A DNA stretch of 64,000 bases from Schlegelella_A sp963778525 (GTDB lineage Bacteria > Pseudomonadota > Gammaproteobacteria > Burkholderiales > Burkholderiaceae_C). Shown in pieces: positions 47,582 through 56,185 of this stretch (its first letter is position 1; the number at the start of each line of letters is the position of its first letter). The stretch covers positions 1 to 64,000 of the forward strand of contig CAVZUJ010000005.1 of the NCBI GenBank assembly GCA_963778525.1. Direction: 5' to 3'. A program made the position numbers and the translations under genes. The notes under the pieces were generated by a model that was given only the letters and a program-made list of their open reading frames with translations, made no database searches and was not told the origin of the DNA.

Positions 47582-48846
47582 GCTTCGACGCCGCGTCGGT
47601 GGCCGCTGCATTCGATCTGCAGCGCTTGCCCGATTCCTTCTACGACGACCCGTTTGCGACCTACCGCGCCCTGCGCGAGCACGAGCCGGTCAAGCGCATG
47701 CCGGGCGGCGGCATCTTCCTCACGCGGCACGAGGACATCGTCGCCGTCTACAAGGACGTCGCCACCTTCAGCTCCGACAAGCACGAGGAGTTCTTTCCGA
47801 AGTACGGCGATTCGCCGCTGTTCGAGCACCACACGACCAGCCTCGTCTTCAACGACCCGCCGCTGCACACGCGGGTGCGTCGCCTGATCGCGGGCGCCCT
47901 GACGCCGAAGCACGTCGCGGCGATGGAGGCGAACCTGATCGCGCTCGTCGACGGCCTGCTCGACGCGATGGCGGCACAGGGCGAGCGTGCCGAGATCGAT
48001 CTCATCGAGGCCTTCTGCGGCGCGATTCCGGTGGAGGTCATCGGCAACCTGCTCGGTGTGCCGCGCGACGAGCGCGGGCCGCTCAGGGCCTGGTCGCTCG
48101 CCATCCTCGGCGCGCTCGAGCCGGCGCTCACGAGCGAGCAGCATGCCCTCGGCAACGCTGCGGTGCGCGAGATGCTGGCCTACCTCGAAGCTCTGGTCGA
48201 GCACCGGCGCGGCGCGCCCGGCGACCCGGCGACCGACGTGCTGACCCGGCTGATCGAGGGCGAAGCCGACGGCGAGAAGCTGCAGGCCAAGGAGCTGCTG
48301 CACAACTGCATCTTCCTGCTCAACGCCGGCCACGAGACCACCACCAACCTGATCGGCAACGGCCTGCGCTGCCTGTGCGAATGGCCGGGCGAGCGGGCCC
48401 GCCTGCTGGCCGAGCCGGAGCTCATCCGGACGGCGGTCGAGGAGTTCCTGCGGATCGAAAGCTCGAACCAGCTCGGCAACCGGATCACGACACGAGCTGC
48501 CGAGATCGGCGGCGTGGCGCTGGCGCCGCGCACCCAGGTGACGCTATGCATAGGCGCCGCCAATCGCGATCCGCAAGCCTTTCCCGATCCCGACCGGCTC
48601 GACATCGCTCGTCATCCGAACCGGCACGTCGCCTTCGGCTCGGGCATCCACCAGTGCGTGGGCATGGGCCTCGGCCGACTCGAGGCGAAAATCGCGATCG
48701 GTCGATTCCTGACCCGCTTTCCGGACTACGCGCTGGCCGGCCCGCCGGTGCGCAGCCGTCGTGTCCGCTTTCGCGGCCACGTCCGGCTGCCGGCGGTGCT
48801 GGGCCCGTCCCGATCGACAATAGCCAACCAGGAGACAACAACATGA
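47578..48846 (+). CDS. Cytochrome P450
   Basis: 422 residues from ATG 47578, a soluble bacterial class I P450. Substrate-channel region NDPPLHTRVRRLIAGALTPK; I-helix oxygen-activation motif AGHETTTNLIGNG (residues 250-262); K-helix ExxR at E289-R292 (EEFLRIES); haem-ligand loop FGSGIHQCVGMGLGRLEAKI with Cys360. It resembles CYP families of Burkholderiales that lack an adjacent ferredoxin; none is visible nearby, so the redox partner must lie elsewhere. It is coupled through ATGA overlaps both to the AI-2E permease upstream and the binding protein downstream. Confidence 0.94.
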   Translation: MSFDAASVAAAFDLQRLPDSFYDDPFATYRALREHEPVKRMPGGGIFLTRHEDIVAVYKDVATFSSDKHEEFFPKYGDSPLFEHHTTSLVFNDPPLHTRVRRLIAGALTPKHVAAMEANLIALVDGLLDAMAAQGERAEIDLIEAFCGAIPVEVIGNLLGVPRDERGPLRAWSLAILGALEPALTSEQHALGNAAVREMLAYLEALVEHRRGAPGDPATDVLTRLIEGEADGEKLQAKELLHNCIFLLNAGHETTTNLIGNGLRCLCEWPGERARLLAEPELIRTAVEEFLRIESSNQLGNRITTRAAEIGGVALAPRTQVTLCIGAANRDPQAFPDPDRLDIARHPNRHVAFGSGIHQCVGMGLGRLEAKIAIGRFLTRFPDYALAGPPVRSRRVRFRGHVRLPAVLGPSRSTIANQETTT

Positions 48847-49997
48847 CCCTTGTCCATCGCGTCCTGCTCGTTCCCGTCCTTGCCATCGCCGCGAGCTTCG
48901 CGCTGCCGGCTGCCGCGCAGGTCAAGGTCGGCGTCACGGTGTCCACCACCGGCCCGGCGGTCTCGCTCGGCCTGCCCGAGAAGAACACCATCGCGCTGCT
49001 GCCGAAGACGGTGGCCGGGCAGTCGATCGAGTACATCGTGCTCGACGACGCCAGCGACTCGAGCGCCGCGGTGGTCAACACCCGAAAGCTGATCGCCGAG
49101 AACAAGGTCGACGTGATCATCGGCTCGACGACGACGCCGAACACGCTGGCGATGATCGACGTCGTCGCCGAGAACCAGACGCCGGTGATCTCGCTCGCCT
49201 CGTCGGCCCGGATCATCGAGCCGATGAGCGCGAAGAAGGCGTGGATGTTCAAGACGCCGCAGACCGACACGATGATGGTGCTGGCGATCCTCGAGCACGC
49301 CGCCAAGCGCGGCATGAAGACGATGGGCTACATCGGCTTCAACGACGCGCTCGGCGAGGCCTTCTATGCCGAATTCGAGAAGTTCGCCGAAGCGCGCCAC
49401 ATCAAGATAGTCGCGAGCGAGCGTTTCGCACCGCGCGACACCAGCGTCACGGGGCAGGTCATCAAGCTCGTCTCGGCCAACCCCGACATGGTCGTCATCG
49501 GCGCCTCCGGCACACCGGCGGTGCTGCCGGCGAGGGCCCTGGCCGAGCGCGGCTACAAGGGCAGCATCTACTTCAACCACGGCGTCGCGAACAACGATTT
49601 CCTGCGCGTCGGCGGCAAGGACATCGAAGGCGCCTACGTGCCGACCAGCCCGGTCGTGGTGGCCGCCGCGCTGCCGGCCGACAACCCGGCCAAGACGGCC
49701 GCGCTCGACTACAAGAAGCGCTATGAAGCAGCGTATGGCGAAGGCAGCGTCTCGGCCTTCGGCTCCTACACCTGGGATGCGTGGCTCGAGCTGAACCAGG
49801 CGATTCCGATCGCGCTGAAGAAGGCCAAGCCGGGCACCGTCGAGTTCCGCCAGGCCTTGCGCGATGCGCTCGAAGGCATCCACGACCTGCACGTGAGCAA
49901 CGGCGTCGTCAACATGTCGAAGAACGACCACCTCGGCCTGGACCAGCGGGCTCGCGTGATCGTCAAGGTCGTCGACGGCAAGTGGAAGCTCGACTGA
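48843..49997 (+). CDS. Branched-chain-amino-acid-type ABC substrate-binding protein
   Basis: 384 residues from ATG 48843, overlapping the P450 stop. Signal peptide ...AIAASFALPAAAQ-VKVGVT. Peripla_BP_6 fold (LivK-like): TVSTTGPAVSLGLPEKNTIA, YIVLDDASDSSAAVVNTRKL, DVIIGSTTTPNTLAMIDVVA, KTMGYIGFNDALGEAFYAEF and ASGTPAVLPARALAERGYKG. No permease or ATPase genes follow, so it is an orphan receptor. In Burkholderiales such orphans are common and often bind aromatic acids. Co-expression with a P450 suggests that its ligand may be the P450 substrate, an inference only. Confidence 0.9.
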   Translation: MTLVHRVLLVPVLAIAASFALPAAAQVKVGVTVSTTGPAVSLGLPEKNTIALLPKTVAGQSIEYIVLDDASDSSAAVVNTRKLIAENKVDVIIGSTTTPNTLAMIDVVAENQTPVISLASSARIIEPMSAKKAWMFKTPQTDTMMVLAILEHAAKRGMKTMGYIGFNDALGEAFYAEFEKFAEARHIKIVASERFAPRDTSVTGQVIKLVSANPDMVVIGASGTPAVLPARALAERGYKGSIYFNHGVANNDFLRVGGKDIEGAYVPTSPVVVAAALPADNPAKTAALDYKKRYEAAYGEGSVSAFGSYTWDAWLELNQAIPIALKKAKPGTVEFRQALRDALEGIHDLHVSNGVVNMSKNDHLGLDQRARVIVKVVDGKWKLD

Positions 49998-50037
49998 CAG
50001 AGCGCTTGCGCGGGCGCGATTTGCGCGACATGGAAGC

Positions 50038-50065
50038 GCCGGCCCGCGGCTGAGCCGGGCCCGGC
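50038..50065. terminator. Strong GC stem-loop between convergent genes
   Basis: GCCGGCCCG (50038-50046) pairs with CGGGCCCGGC (50056-50065) with one bulged base and a nine-base loop. It lies between the stops at 49997 and 50072 and probably ends transcription from one or both sides, although it has no long U-run. Confidence 0.5.
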
Positions 50066-50071
50066 CTCGGT

Positions 50072-50995
50072 TCAACGCGAGGCGAGGCCGAGGATGCGCC
50101 GGCAGTGCACGAACGCGGCCTCGATCAGCCGCTCGTTCGCTTCCGGCGTGCGAAAGCCCGAATGCGCCGACAAGGTCACGTTCGGCAGCGTCGTCAGCAC
50201 ATGTCCGGCGGGCAGGGGCTCGATCTCGAACACGTCGAGGCCGGCGTGCCCGAGGTGGCCGCTGCGCAAGGCCTCGACCATCGCCGCTTCGTCGACCAGC
50301 GCGCCGCGCGCGGTGTTGACGAGCAAGGCCCCGGGCCGCATCGCGGCGATGCGCTCGCGCGAGAGGAAGCCGCGCGTCTCGTCGTCGAGCAGGAGATGCA
50401 TCGAGACGGCATCGCTTTCGGCCAGCAGGCGCTCGAGCGAAACGAACTCGACGCCGTCGAAGGTCTTCGCTGTCCGGTTCCAGGCCAGCACCTTCATGCC
50501 GCAGCCGAGCGCGATGCGCGCAACCTCGGCGGCGATGCCGCCGAAGCCGACCAGGCCGAGCGTCTTGCCGCCGAGCTGCATGCCCTCGCTGCGCAGCCAC
50601 TGCCCGGCGCGCATCGCCCGGTCCATCGCCGCGAAGCCACGCGCCGCCGCCCAGAGCAGGCCGATCGTGCATTCGGCAACCGCCGTATCGCCATAGCCCT
50701 TGATGATGTGCACCTCGATGCCGAGCTCGGCGAGGGCCTCCGGATTCATGTAGCTGCGCGCGCCGGTGCCGAGGAAGACGACGTGCGCCAGGCCCGGGCA
50801 GCGCCGGGCGACATCGATCGGCAGGGCGGTGTGGTCGATGACGGCGATGGCCGCGCCGGCGAGCATCTCCGGCAAGGCCGTCGGTGCGATGCCCGGTGCG
50901 CCGAAGCCGAGCGCCAGCGTCGGCGCGGACTGCCGGCCGATGCGTTCGGCCAGGGCGCGCAGCACCGGATTGGCATCGACGAAGACGGCGCGCAT
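50072..50995 (-). CDS. D-isomer-specific 2-hydroxyacid dehydrogenase
   Basis: 307 residues from ATG 50995 (MRAVFVDANPVLRALAERIG). NAD(P)-binding Rossmann site LGGKTLGLVGFGGIAAEVAR (GxGxxA form), then VSMHLLLDDETRGFLSRERI, AAMRPGALLVNTARGALVDE with the substrate Arg, AGLDVFEIEPLPAGHVLTTL with the catalytic Glu, and LSAHSGFRTPEANERLIEAA with the catalytic His in a SAHSG box (usually TPHxG/SAHxA). It reduces a 2-oxoacid such as glyoxylate, hydroxypyruvate or phenylpyruvate; the substrate is not clear. It starts 8 bases after the phosphatidylserine decarboxylase gene ends, so the two are co-transcribed. Confidence 0.88.
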   Translation of the reverse strand: MRAVFVDANPVLRALAERIGRQSAPTLALGFGAPGIAPTALPEMLAGAAIAVIDHTALPIDVARRCPGLAHVVFLGTGARSYMNPEALAELGIEVHIIKGYGDTAVAECTIGLLWAAARGFAAMDRAMRAGQWLRSEGMQLGGKTLGLVGFGGIAAEVARIALGCGMKVLAWNRTAKTFDGVEFVSLERLLAESDAVSMHLLLDDETRGFLSRERIAAMRPGALLVNTARGALVDEAAMVEALRSGHLGHAGLDVFEIEPLPAGHVLTTLPNVTLSAHSGFRTPEANERLIEAAFVHCRRILGLASR

Positions 50996-51003
50996 TCGTG
51001 CTC

Positions 51004-51855
51004 CTAGTGCGTGTCGGCCATCGCCTCGCCGAGGCGGATCGCCCGCCCCGGTTGCCAGGCCGGATTGAAGTGCAGCGCCGCCGCCTTGCCGAACAGCAGC
51101 ACCACGGTCGAGCCGAGCAGGAAGCGGCCCATCTCCTCGCCTTGCTTCAAGGCAAACTGATGGGCCGTGTAGTGCCACTCGCGAACGCGGCGCACGCGCG
51201 GTGCATTGACCGGGCCATGCCAGACGGTGGCCATGCTGCCGACGATGGTGGCCCCGACGAGCACGAGCACGAACGGGCCGACGGCGGCCGAGTCGAAAAC
51301 GCAGACCACGCGTTCGTTGCGCGCGAACAGGCCCGGTACGCCGCGCGCCGTCACCGGGTTGACCGAGAACAGGGCGCCCGGCACGTGGATCATCCGCGTC
51401 AGCCGGCCGTCGCACGGCATGTGGACGCGGTGGTAGTCCTTCGGGCTCAGGTACAGCGTGGCGAAGCTGCCGTCGTGAAAGGCCGCGGCCAGGGCCGCGT
51501 CGCCGCCCACCAGGGCCGTCGTCGAATAGCGATGGCCCTTGGCCTGCACGATCTGGTCGTGCTCGATGGCGCCGAACTGGCTGATGGTGCCGTCGACCGG
51601 GCAGATCAGGCCGGCATCGGCAAGCGGCCGCGCGTCCGGCTTGAGGGCGCGCGTGAAGAAGTCGTTGAAGCTGGCGTAGGCGCCCGGGTCCGGCTGCAGC
51701 GCCTCGCTCATGTCGACGCCGTACTTGCGCACGAACCAGCGCACCAGCCGCGTCGTCGTCGCGCCGCGCTCGCGCGAGGCGACCCGGCCGGCGAAGGCGG
51801 TGAGGCCACGCTTGGGCAGCACGTACTGGGGAAGAACCTTGCGGCGATCGGACAC
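51004..51855 (-). CDS. psd: Phosphatidylserine decarboxylase
   Basis: 283 residues when started at GTG 51855 (MSDRRKVLPQYVLPKRGLTA), the family's usual N-terminus; the open frame extends a little further upstream. It converts phosphatidylserine to phosphatidylethanolamine at the inner membrane. Motifs: FNDFFTRALKPDARPL, ICPVDGTISQFGAIEHDQIV, TLYLSPKDYHRVHMPCDGRL, and EEMGRFLLGSTVVLLFGKA, whose LGST is the self-cleavage site that makes the pyruvoyl cofactor. Residues fit the PSD-B type I group. Divergent from the alkyladenine glycosylase gene. Confidence 0.94.
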   Translation of the reverse strand: MSDRRKVLPQYVLPKRGLTAFAGRVASRERGATTTRLVRWFVRKYGVDMSEALQPDPGAYASFNDFFTRALKPDARPLADAGLICPVDGTISQFGAIEHDQIVQAKGHRYSTTALVGGDAALAAAFHDGSFATLYLSPKDYHRVHMPCDGRLTRMIHVPGALFSVNPVTARGVPGLFARNERVVCVFDSAAVGPFVLVLVGATIVGSMATVWHGPVNAPRVRRVREWHYTAHQFALKQGEEMGRFLLGSTVVLLFGKAAALHFNPAWQPGRAIRLGEAMADTH

Positions 51856-51938
51856 GAACGAGGGGAGGCAGACGGAGGCGCGAATTATCGACGCGCCGGC
51901 GGCCAACGATTTCGGCGCGCGCTGACTATCCTCTGCGT

Positions 51939-52505
51939 ATGCCGCGCATCGACTTTCACGCTCCGTCGCTGGCGGTTGCTCGCGCCCTCATCGGCGCGAG
52001 CGTGTTCCTCGACGGCGTCGGCGGCCGCATCGTCGAGACCGAGGCCTACGACGAGAGCGACGCGGCGTCGCATACCTTCGGCGGCCAGACGCTTCGCAAT
52101 GCCGTGATGTTCGGACCGCCTGGCCGGGCCTACGTCTACCGCTCGTACGGCATTCACTGGTGCCTGAACTTCGTCTGCGCACCGGCCGGCCATGGCGCCG
52201 GGGTGCTGCTGCGCGCGCTCGAGCCGACCGCCGGCCTCGAGCGCATGCGCGAGCGCCGCGGCCTGCACGACGAACGGCTGCTTTGCTCCGGGCCCGGCCG
52301 GCTCGGCCAGGCCCTCGGCGTGACGCATGCCGCCAACGGCCTGCGCCTCGATCGCCGGCCTTTTCGCGTCGTGCCGGCCGCTGCGCACGTGCCTGTGGAG
52401 GTTGCCGCCGGCGTTCGCATCGGCATCAGCAAGGCGCGCGAGCTGCCCTGGCGGTTCGTGCTCGCCGGCTCGCCCTTCCTGAGCAAGCCGATGCGCCCGC
52501 GTTGA
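51939..52505 (+). CDS. 3-methyladenine DNA glycosylase (AAG/MPG family)
   Basis: 188 residues from ATG 51939. It removes alkylated purines in base excision repair. Motifs: VARALIGASVFLDGVGGRIV, ETEAYDESDAASHTFGGQTL with the catalytic Glu, NAVMFGPPGRAYVYRSYGIH with the Tyr that flips the base, WCLNFVCAPAG, VLLRALEPTAGLERMRERRG and LCSGPGRLGQALGVTHAANG, all characteristic of the AAG family. About 10 residues shorter than the typical 200, mainly at the ends; complete otherwise. Monocistronic as far as can be seen, 83 bases from the divergent psd start. Confidence 0.93.
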   Translation: MPRIDFHAPSLAVARALIGASVFLDGVGGRIVETEAYDESDAASHTFGGQTLRNAVMFGPPGRAYVYRSYGIHWCLNFVCAPAGHGAGVLLRALEPTAGLERMRERRGLHDERLLCSGPGRLGQALGVTHAANGLRLDRRPFRVVPAAAHVPVEVAAGVRIGISKARELPWRFVLAGSPFLSKPMRPR

Positions 52506-52610
52506 GGCGACAAGGGCCCGCCGCTGCCTGTTACCCTCGACTTTTCGCCGCCGCGCTCGCGCGGCCTCACGCGAAGCTCGCGGCCGGATGGAACGCCGAA
52601 GGAGATCTCG

Positions 52611-52919
52611 ATGCTGGAATTGCGGCCCACCTGCGAACACTGCGACAAGGCCCTGCCGCCGGCGTCGACCGAGGCGCGCATCTGCAGCTTCGAATGCACC
52701 TTCTGCGCCGGCTGCGTCGAGTCGGTGCTGCACAACGTCTGCCCCAACTGCGGCGGCGGTTTCGAACGTCGGCCGGTGCGGCCCGCTGCCGATCGACACG
52801 GCGGCAATTTTCTCGCCCGCCATCCGGCCAGCACCCAGCGGCGCCATCGACCGGTCGATCCGGCGGCGCAGCAAGCCCTGGTGGCAGCCGTCGGCGAGGT
52901 GCCGGCCGAGCAGCGTTGA
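52611..52919 (+). CDS. DUF1272 Cys-rich protein
   Basis: 102 residues from ATG 52611, with GAAGGAG upstream. LELRPTCEHCDKALPPAS, ARICSFECTFCAGCVESVLH and NVCPNCGGGFERRPVRP give CxxC, CxxC..C and CxxC groups, the DUF1272 zinc-ribbon-like pattern; RPxCExCDxxLPPxSxxAxIC is its signature. The family is usually about 60-80 residues; here a basic tail of 35 residues is added. Function unknown; metal binding is very likely. The TGATG overlap with the next gene implies coupling. Confidence 0.88.
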   Translation: MLELRPTCEHCDKALPPASTEARICSFECTFCAGCVESVLHNVCPNCGGGFERRPVRPAADRHGGNFLARHPASTQRRHRPVDPAAQQALVAAVGEVPAEQR

Positions 52920-53455
52920 TGGCCGCGCCGGTCCATCCCTCGTTGCCGGTGCTCTTCGGCATGGCGGCGTTCATCGCCTGGCGGATGGCCGCGCGCATGC
53001 GCCGCATGATCGGCCGCCAGCGGCTGTCGCGCTGGCGGCCGACGTTCACCGTGGTCTTCTTTCCGATCCTCGTCGCCCTTCTTTCGCTCGTCGCGCTCGT
53101 CCGGCCGCAGGCGGCGCTGGCGTTGTTCGCCGGCTGCGCGGTGGGCGTCGGCCTCGGCGTCTGGGGCTTGCGGCTGACCCGCTTCGAGGCCACGCCGCAA
53201 GGCCTCTTCTACACGCCGAACCGCTACCTCGGCGTCTCGCTGTCGCTGTTGCTGATCGCGCGGCTCGGCTGGCGCTACCTGCAGCTCTTCGGTACCGACA
53301 TGGCGTCCGCCTCGTCACCGGTCGCGCTCGGCCAGAGCCCGCTGACCCTGCTGATCTTCGGCATGCTGGCCGGCTACTACACGAGCTATGCCGCGGGCTT
53401 GTTGCGCTGGAAGGCCCGGGCACAGGGCGCAGCGGCGCCGACCGCCGAGGCTTGA
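52919..53455 (+). CDS. Multi-pass membrane protein, unknown function (CcdC/DUF1453-like)
   Basis: 178 residues from ATG 52919. Helices at LPVLFGMAAFIAWRMAARMR, FTVVFFPILVALLSLVALVR, AALALFAGCAVGVGLGVWGL, YLGVSLSLLLIARLGWRYLQ and LTLLIFGMLAGYYTSYAAGL: five in total, with the loop TRFEATPQGLFYTPNRYLGV. That loop and helix order resemble the CcdC/DUF1453 group. No catalytic residues are evident. It is coupled to the DUF1272 gene and is 3 bases from the next gene. Confidence 0.75.
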   Translation: MAAPVHPSLPVLFGMAAFIAWRMAARMRRMIGRQRLSRWRPTFTVVFFPILVALLSLVALVRPQAALALFAGCAVGVGLGVWGLRLTRFEATPQGLFYTPNRYLGVSLSLLLIARLGWRYLQLFGTDMASASSPVALGQSPLTLLIFGMLAGYYTSYAAGLLRWKARAQGAAAPTAEA

Positions 53456-53458
53456 GCG

Positions 53459-53917
53459 GTGGGCTATGAGCTGCAGGCGTTCATGGCCGAGGCCGACGAG
53501 CTGCGTGCCTGGAAGCGAGAGCTGCCTTCGGCGCTCGTCTGCCGCCTGAGCGGCGAGCTGTGGCTGGTGCCGCTCACCGATCGGCTGGCGAAGGAGCTGC
53601 TGGCGCACACCGGCGCGCCGCACCTGATCGCGGCGGTCCATGCCTGGGCCGCGGCGGCATCGCGGCGAACGTTGATCGGCCACGTCAGCGGCTTCGAGTT
53701 CGGCGACCGGGGCAGCGACGACTATCTCGTCTGGGCCGAGGGCGAGATCGTGCTGGCCACGCCGCACGAGGGCAAGGTCGCGGCGATCTTTCGCGAGCGC
53801 GCCGGGCTCGACGTGCACGCGGGCTTCGACATCGGCCGCCACCGCGGCGAGAGCGCCGCCGAACGATGGGCGGCCGAGGCCCGGCCCGAGGACCAGCGCG
53901 TGAAGCAACAGCCATGA
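53459..53917 (+). CDS. Hypothetical protein, 152 residues
   Basis: GTG 53459 to TGA 53917. I do not recognise it. Soluble alpha/beta sequence: GYELQAFMAEADELRAWKRE, ALVCRLSGELWLVPLTDRLA, GHVSGFEFGDRGSDDYLVWA, EGEIVLATPHEGKVAAIFRE. No signal peptide or helix. It is placed in a run of overlapping genes (four-base overlap with the DinB gene), so it is co-expressed with them. The alternation of strands and helices suggests a small single domain. Confidence 0.75.
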   Translation: MGYELQAFMAEADELRAWKRELPSALVCRLSGELWLVPLTDRLAKELLAHTGAPHLIAAVHAWAAAASRRTLIGHVSGFEFGDRGSDDYLVWAEGEIVLATPHEGKVAAIFRERAGLDVHAGFDIGRHRGESAAERWAAEARPEDQRVKQQP

Positions 53918-54441
53918 TCGACGCCGACTACTGCCGCACGATGGCGCAGTACAACGAGTGGATGAACTCGCGCCTGTACGCGCTTTGCGCCACGCTGCCG
54001 GAGGGCGAGCTGCACGCCGATCGCGGCGCCTTCTTCAAGTCGATCTACGCGACCCTGAATCACATCGCCTACGCCGACCTCGCGTTCCTGTCGCGCTTCA
54101 CCGGCGATCCGCAAGCGGTGCCGGAGCTGGACGTCGATCTGTTCGGCGGCTTCGCGGCGCTGCGCCGGCAACGCGAAGGGCTCGATGGCCGCCTGCTGGC
54201 CTGGGCTTCGGCGCTAGTGCCCGAATGGCTGGCCGCGCCGCAGACCTACACGAGCAAGGTCGACGGCCGCGTCCGCACCGTGCCGCGCTGGACGCTGGTG
54301 GTCCACGTCTTCAATCACCAGACGCACCATCGCGGCCAGGTGACGACCTTGCTGGCGCAGGCCGGCCACGACGTCGGCAGCACCGACATTCCTTTCATGC
54401 CCGCCTTTCAGGGCAGCCTTCCCGGGAGTCCCATCGCATGA
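53914..54441 (+). CDS. DinB-family four-helix protein
   Basis: 175 residues from ATG 53914. MAQYNEWMNSRLYALCATLP, FFKSIYATLNHIAYADLAFL (first metal His), WTLVVHVFNHQTHHRGQVTT (the HxxxH pair) and LLAQAGHDVGSTDIPFMPAF are the DinB/DUF664 pattern with a three-His metal site. The family includes thiol transferases using bacillithiol or mycothiol and many unassigned members. It is coupled by ATGA to both neighbours. Confidence 0.92.
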   Translation: MIDADYCRTMAQYNEWMNSRLYALCATLPEGELHADRGAFFKSIYATLNHIAYADLAFLSRFTGDPQAVPELDVDLFGGFAALRRQREGLDGRLLAWASALVPEWLAAPQTYTSKVDGRVRTVPRWTLVVHVFNHQTHHRGQVTTLLAQAGHDVGSTDIPFMPAFQGSLPGSPIA

Positions 54442-54926
54442 GCCACCTTCTCGCACGCCTCGCCTGCGCCTTCGTCCTGGCAGCGCCGCTCTGGGCCTCG
54501 GCGCAGCTCGCCGTCGTCGGGCAACCCAACCAGGAGCTGCTGCTCGCCAGCAGCGACCCGCACCTGGCCGCCAACAAGCGTCTCGTCTACGACTTCTGGC
54601 GCGAAGTCTTCGAGGGCGGCCACATGGAGCTGGCCGACAAGTACATGGCCGAGGGCTACATCCAGCACAACCCGAACGTGCCCACCGGCCGCGCCGCGTT
54701 CATCGAGGCGTTCTCGAAGCGGGTGAAGCCGCGGGCGATCGAGGCCACGGTGAGGACGCCGATGGTGGCGATCGTGGCCGAGGGCGATCTCGTGGTGCTC
54801 GCCTTCGTGCGCGAGGGCAGCGATCCGAAGGATCCGTCGAAGAAGTACACGACGACCTGGTTCGACATGTTCCGGATCGAGTCCGGCAAGATCGCCGAGC
54901 ACTGGGATGCGGCGCAAAAGCTCTGA
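54438..54926 (+). CDS. Exported SnoaL-like protein
   Basis: 162 residues from ATG 54438. Signal peptide SHLLARLACAFVLAAPLWAS-AQ. The mature part NKRLVYDFWREVFEGGHMEL, ADKYMAEGYIQHNPNVPTGR, AAFIEAFSKRVKPRAIEATV and TTWFDMFRIESGKIAEHWDA is a SnoaL/NTF2-like cone fold with the HNP and EHWD motifs of SnoaL-like polyketide cyclase relatives. In the periplasm it is more likely a small-molecule binding or isomerising protein than a polyketide enzyme. Coupled to the DinB gene; the flavoprotein gene follows after 12 bases. Confidence 0.87.
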   Translation: MSHLLARLACAFVLAAPLWASAQLAVVGQPNQELLLASSDPHLAANKRLVYDFWREVFEGGHMELADKYMAEGYIQHNPNVPTGRAAFIEAFSKRVKPRAIEATVRTPMVAIVAEGDLVVLAFVREGSDPKDPSKKYTTTWFDMFRIESGKIAEHWDAAQKL

Positions 54927-54938
54927 GACGATCTCGCC

Positions 54939-56165
54939 ATGACAGCGCAAGGCATGACGCGCACGCAGTGCTGCATCGTCGGCGGCGGGCCGGCCGGGAT
55001 GATGCTCGGCTACCTGCTGGCGCGTGCCGGCGTGCAGACCACGGTGCTCGAGAAGCACGCCGATTTCCTGCGCGACTTTCGCGGCGACACCGTCCATCCA
55101 TCGACCTTGCGGATCATGGACGAGCTCGGCCTGCTCGACGCCTTCTTGCAGCGGCCGCACCAGCGCTTGCCGCTGATCGGCGGCTGGTTCGGCAAGGAGC
55201 ACATCCAGCTCGGCGACTTTCGCGGGCTGCCGGCGCGCTATGCCTTCATCGCCATGATGCCGCAGTGGGAGTTCCTCGACTTCCTCGCCGGCGAGGCGAA
55301 GAAGCTGCCGGCGTTCACGCTGCGCATGCGCGCCAACGCGACTGCGTTGGTCGAGGCCGAGGGTCGCGTCGCCGGTGTGCGCGGCAGCGACGCCGACGGC
55401 GAGTTCGAGATCGCGGCCGACTGCACGATCGGCTGCGACGGCCGGCACTCGACGGTGCGCGCCGCGGCCGGCCTGCAGGTCGAGGACGTCGGCGCGCCCA
55501 TCGACGTGCTCTGGTTTCGGGTGGCGCGCGATCCGGCTGCGCTCGACAACAGCCTGGCCCGCATCGCGCCCGGCCGGATGGTCGTCACGCTCGACCGGGG
55601 CGACTACTGGCAATGCGCCTTCGTCGTGCCGAAGGGCGGTGCCGAAGCCCTGCAGCGCGGACCGATCGAGACCTTTCGGGCCCGGGCGATCGAGGCCGCG
55701 CCTATCCTCGCGCCGCATATCTCCGATATCCGCTCGTGGGACGACGTCAAGCTGCTCACCGTCATGGTCGATCGGCTGACGCATTGGTCGAAGCCGGGCC
55801 TGCTCTGCATCGGCGATGCGGCGCATGCCATGTCGCCGGTCGGCGGCGTCGGCATCAACCTGGCGATCCAGGACGCCGTCGCCGCGGCCAATCTCCTCGC
55901 TGAAAAGCTGCGTGCCGGCAGCGTCAGCGAGGACGATCTCGATGCCGTGCGCCGGCGCCGCTCCTGGCCGACGAAAGCGACCCAGGCGATGCAGGTGGCG
56001 ATCCAGAACAACGTCCTCGTGCCGGTATTGAGCGGCAGCAACGCCGAGCTGCACCTGCCCTTGCCGCTGCGTCTGGTCACGGCGCTGCCCGCCCTGCAGC
56101 GACTGCTGGCCCGCCTGCTCGGGATGGGCGTGCGGCCCGAGCACGTGCGCTCGCCGGCGGCATGA
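54939..56165 (+). CDS. FAD-dependent aromatic hydroxylase-like oxidoreductase
   Basis: 408 residues from ATG 54939. FAD site CCIVGGGPAGMMLGYLLARA, then VLEKHADFLRDFRGDTVHPS TLR, the DG motif TIGCDGRHSTVRAAAGL and the GD motif LLCIGDAAHAMSPVGGVGIN of class A flavoprotein monooxygenases (PHBH/UbiH-like). The motif RGDTVHPSTL resembles the group annotated as FAD-dependent oxidoreductases near ubiquinone or phenol hydroxylases. Substrate unknown. Last gene of the packed run starting at 52,611; the pyrimidine operon's promoter region follows. Confidence 0.88.
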   Translation: MTAQGMTRTQCCIVGGGPAGMMLGYLLARAGVQTTVLEKHADFLRDFRGDTVHPSTLRIMDELGLLDAFLQRPHQRLPLIGGWFGKEHIQLGDFRGLPARYAFIAMMPQWEFLDFLAGEAKKLPAFTLRMRANATALVEAEGRVAGVRGSDADGEFEIAADCTIGCDGRHSTVRAAAGLQVEDVGAPIDVLWFRVARDPAALDNSLARIAPGRMVVTLDRGDYWQCAFVVPKGGAEALQRGPIETFRARAIEAAPILAPHISDIRSWDDVKLLTVMVDRLTHWSKPGLLCIGDAAHAMSPVGGVGINLAIQDAVAAANLLAEKLRAGSVSEDDLDAVRRRRSWPTKATQAMQVAIQNNVLVPVLSGSNAELHLPLPLRLVTALPALQRLLARLLGMGVRPEHVRSPAA

Positions 56166-56185
56166 GCCGGAACCGGCGAACTTGC

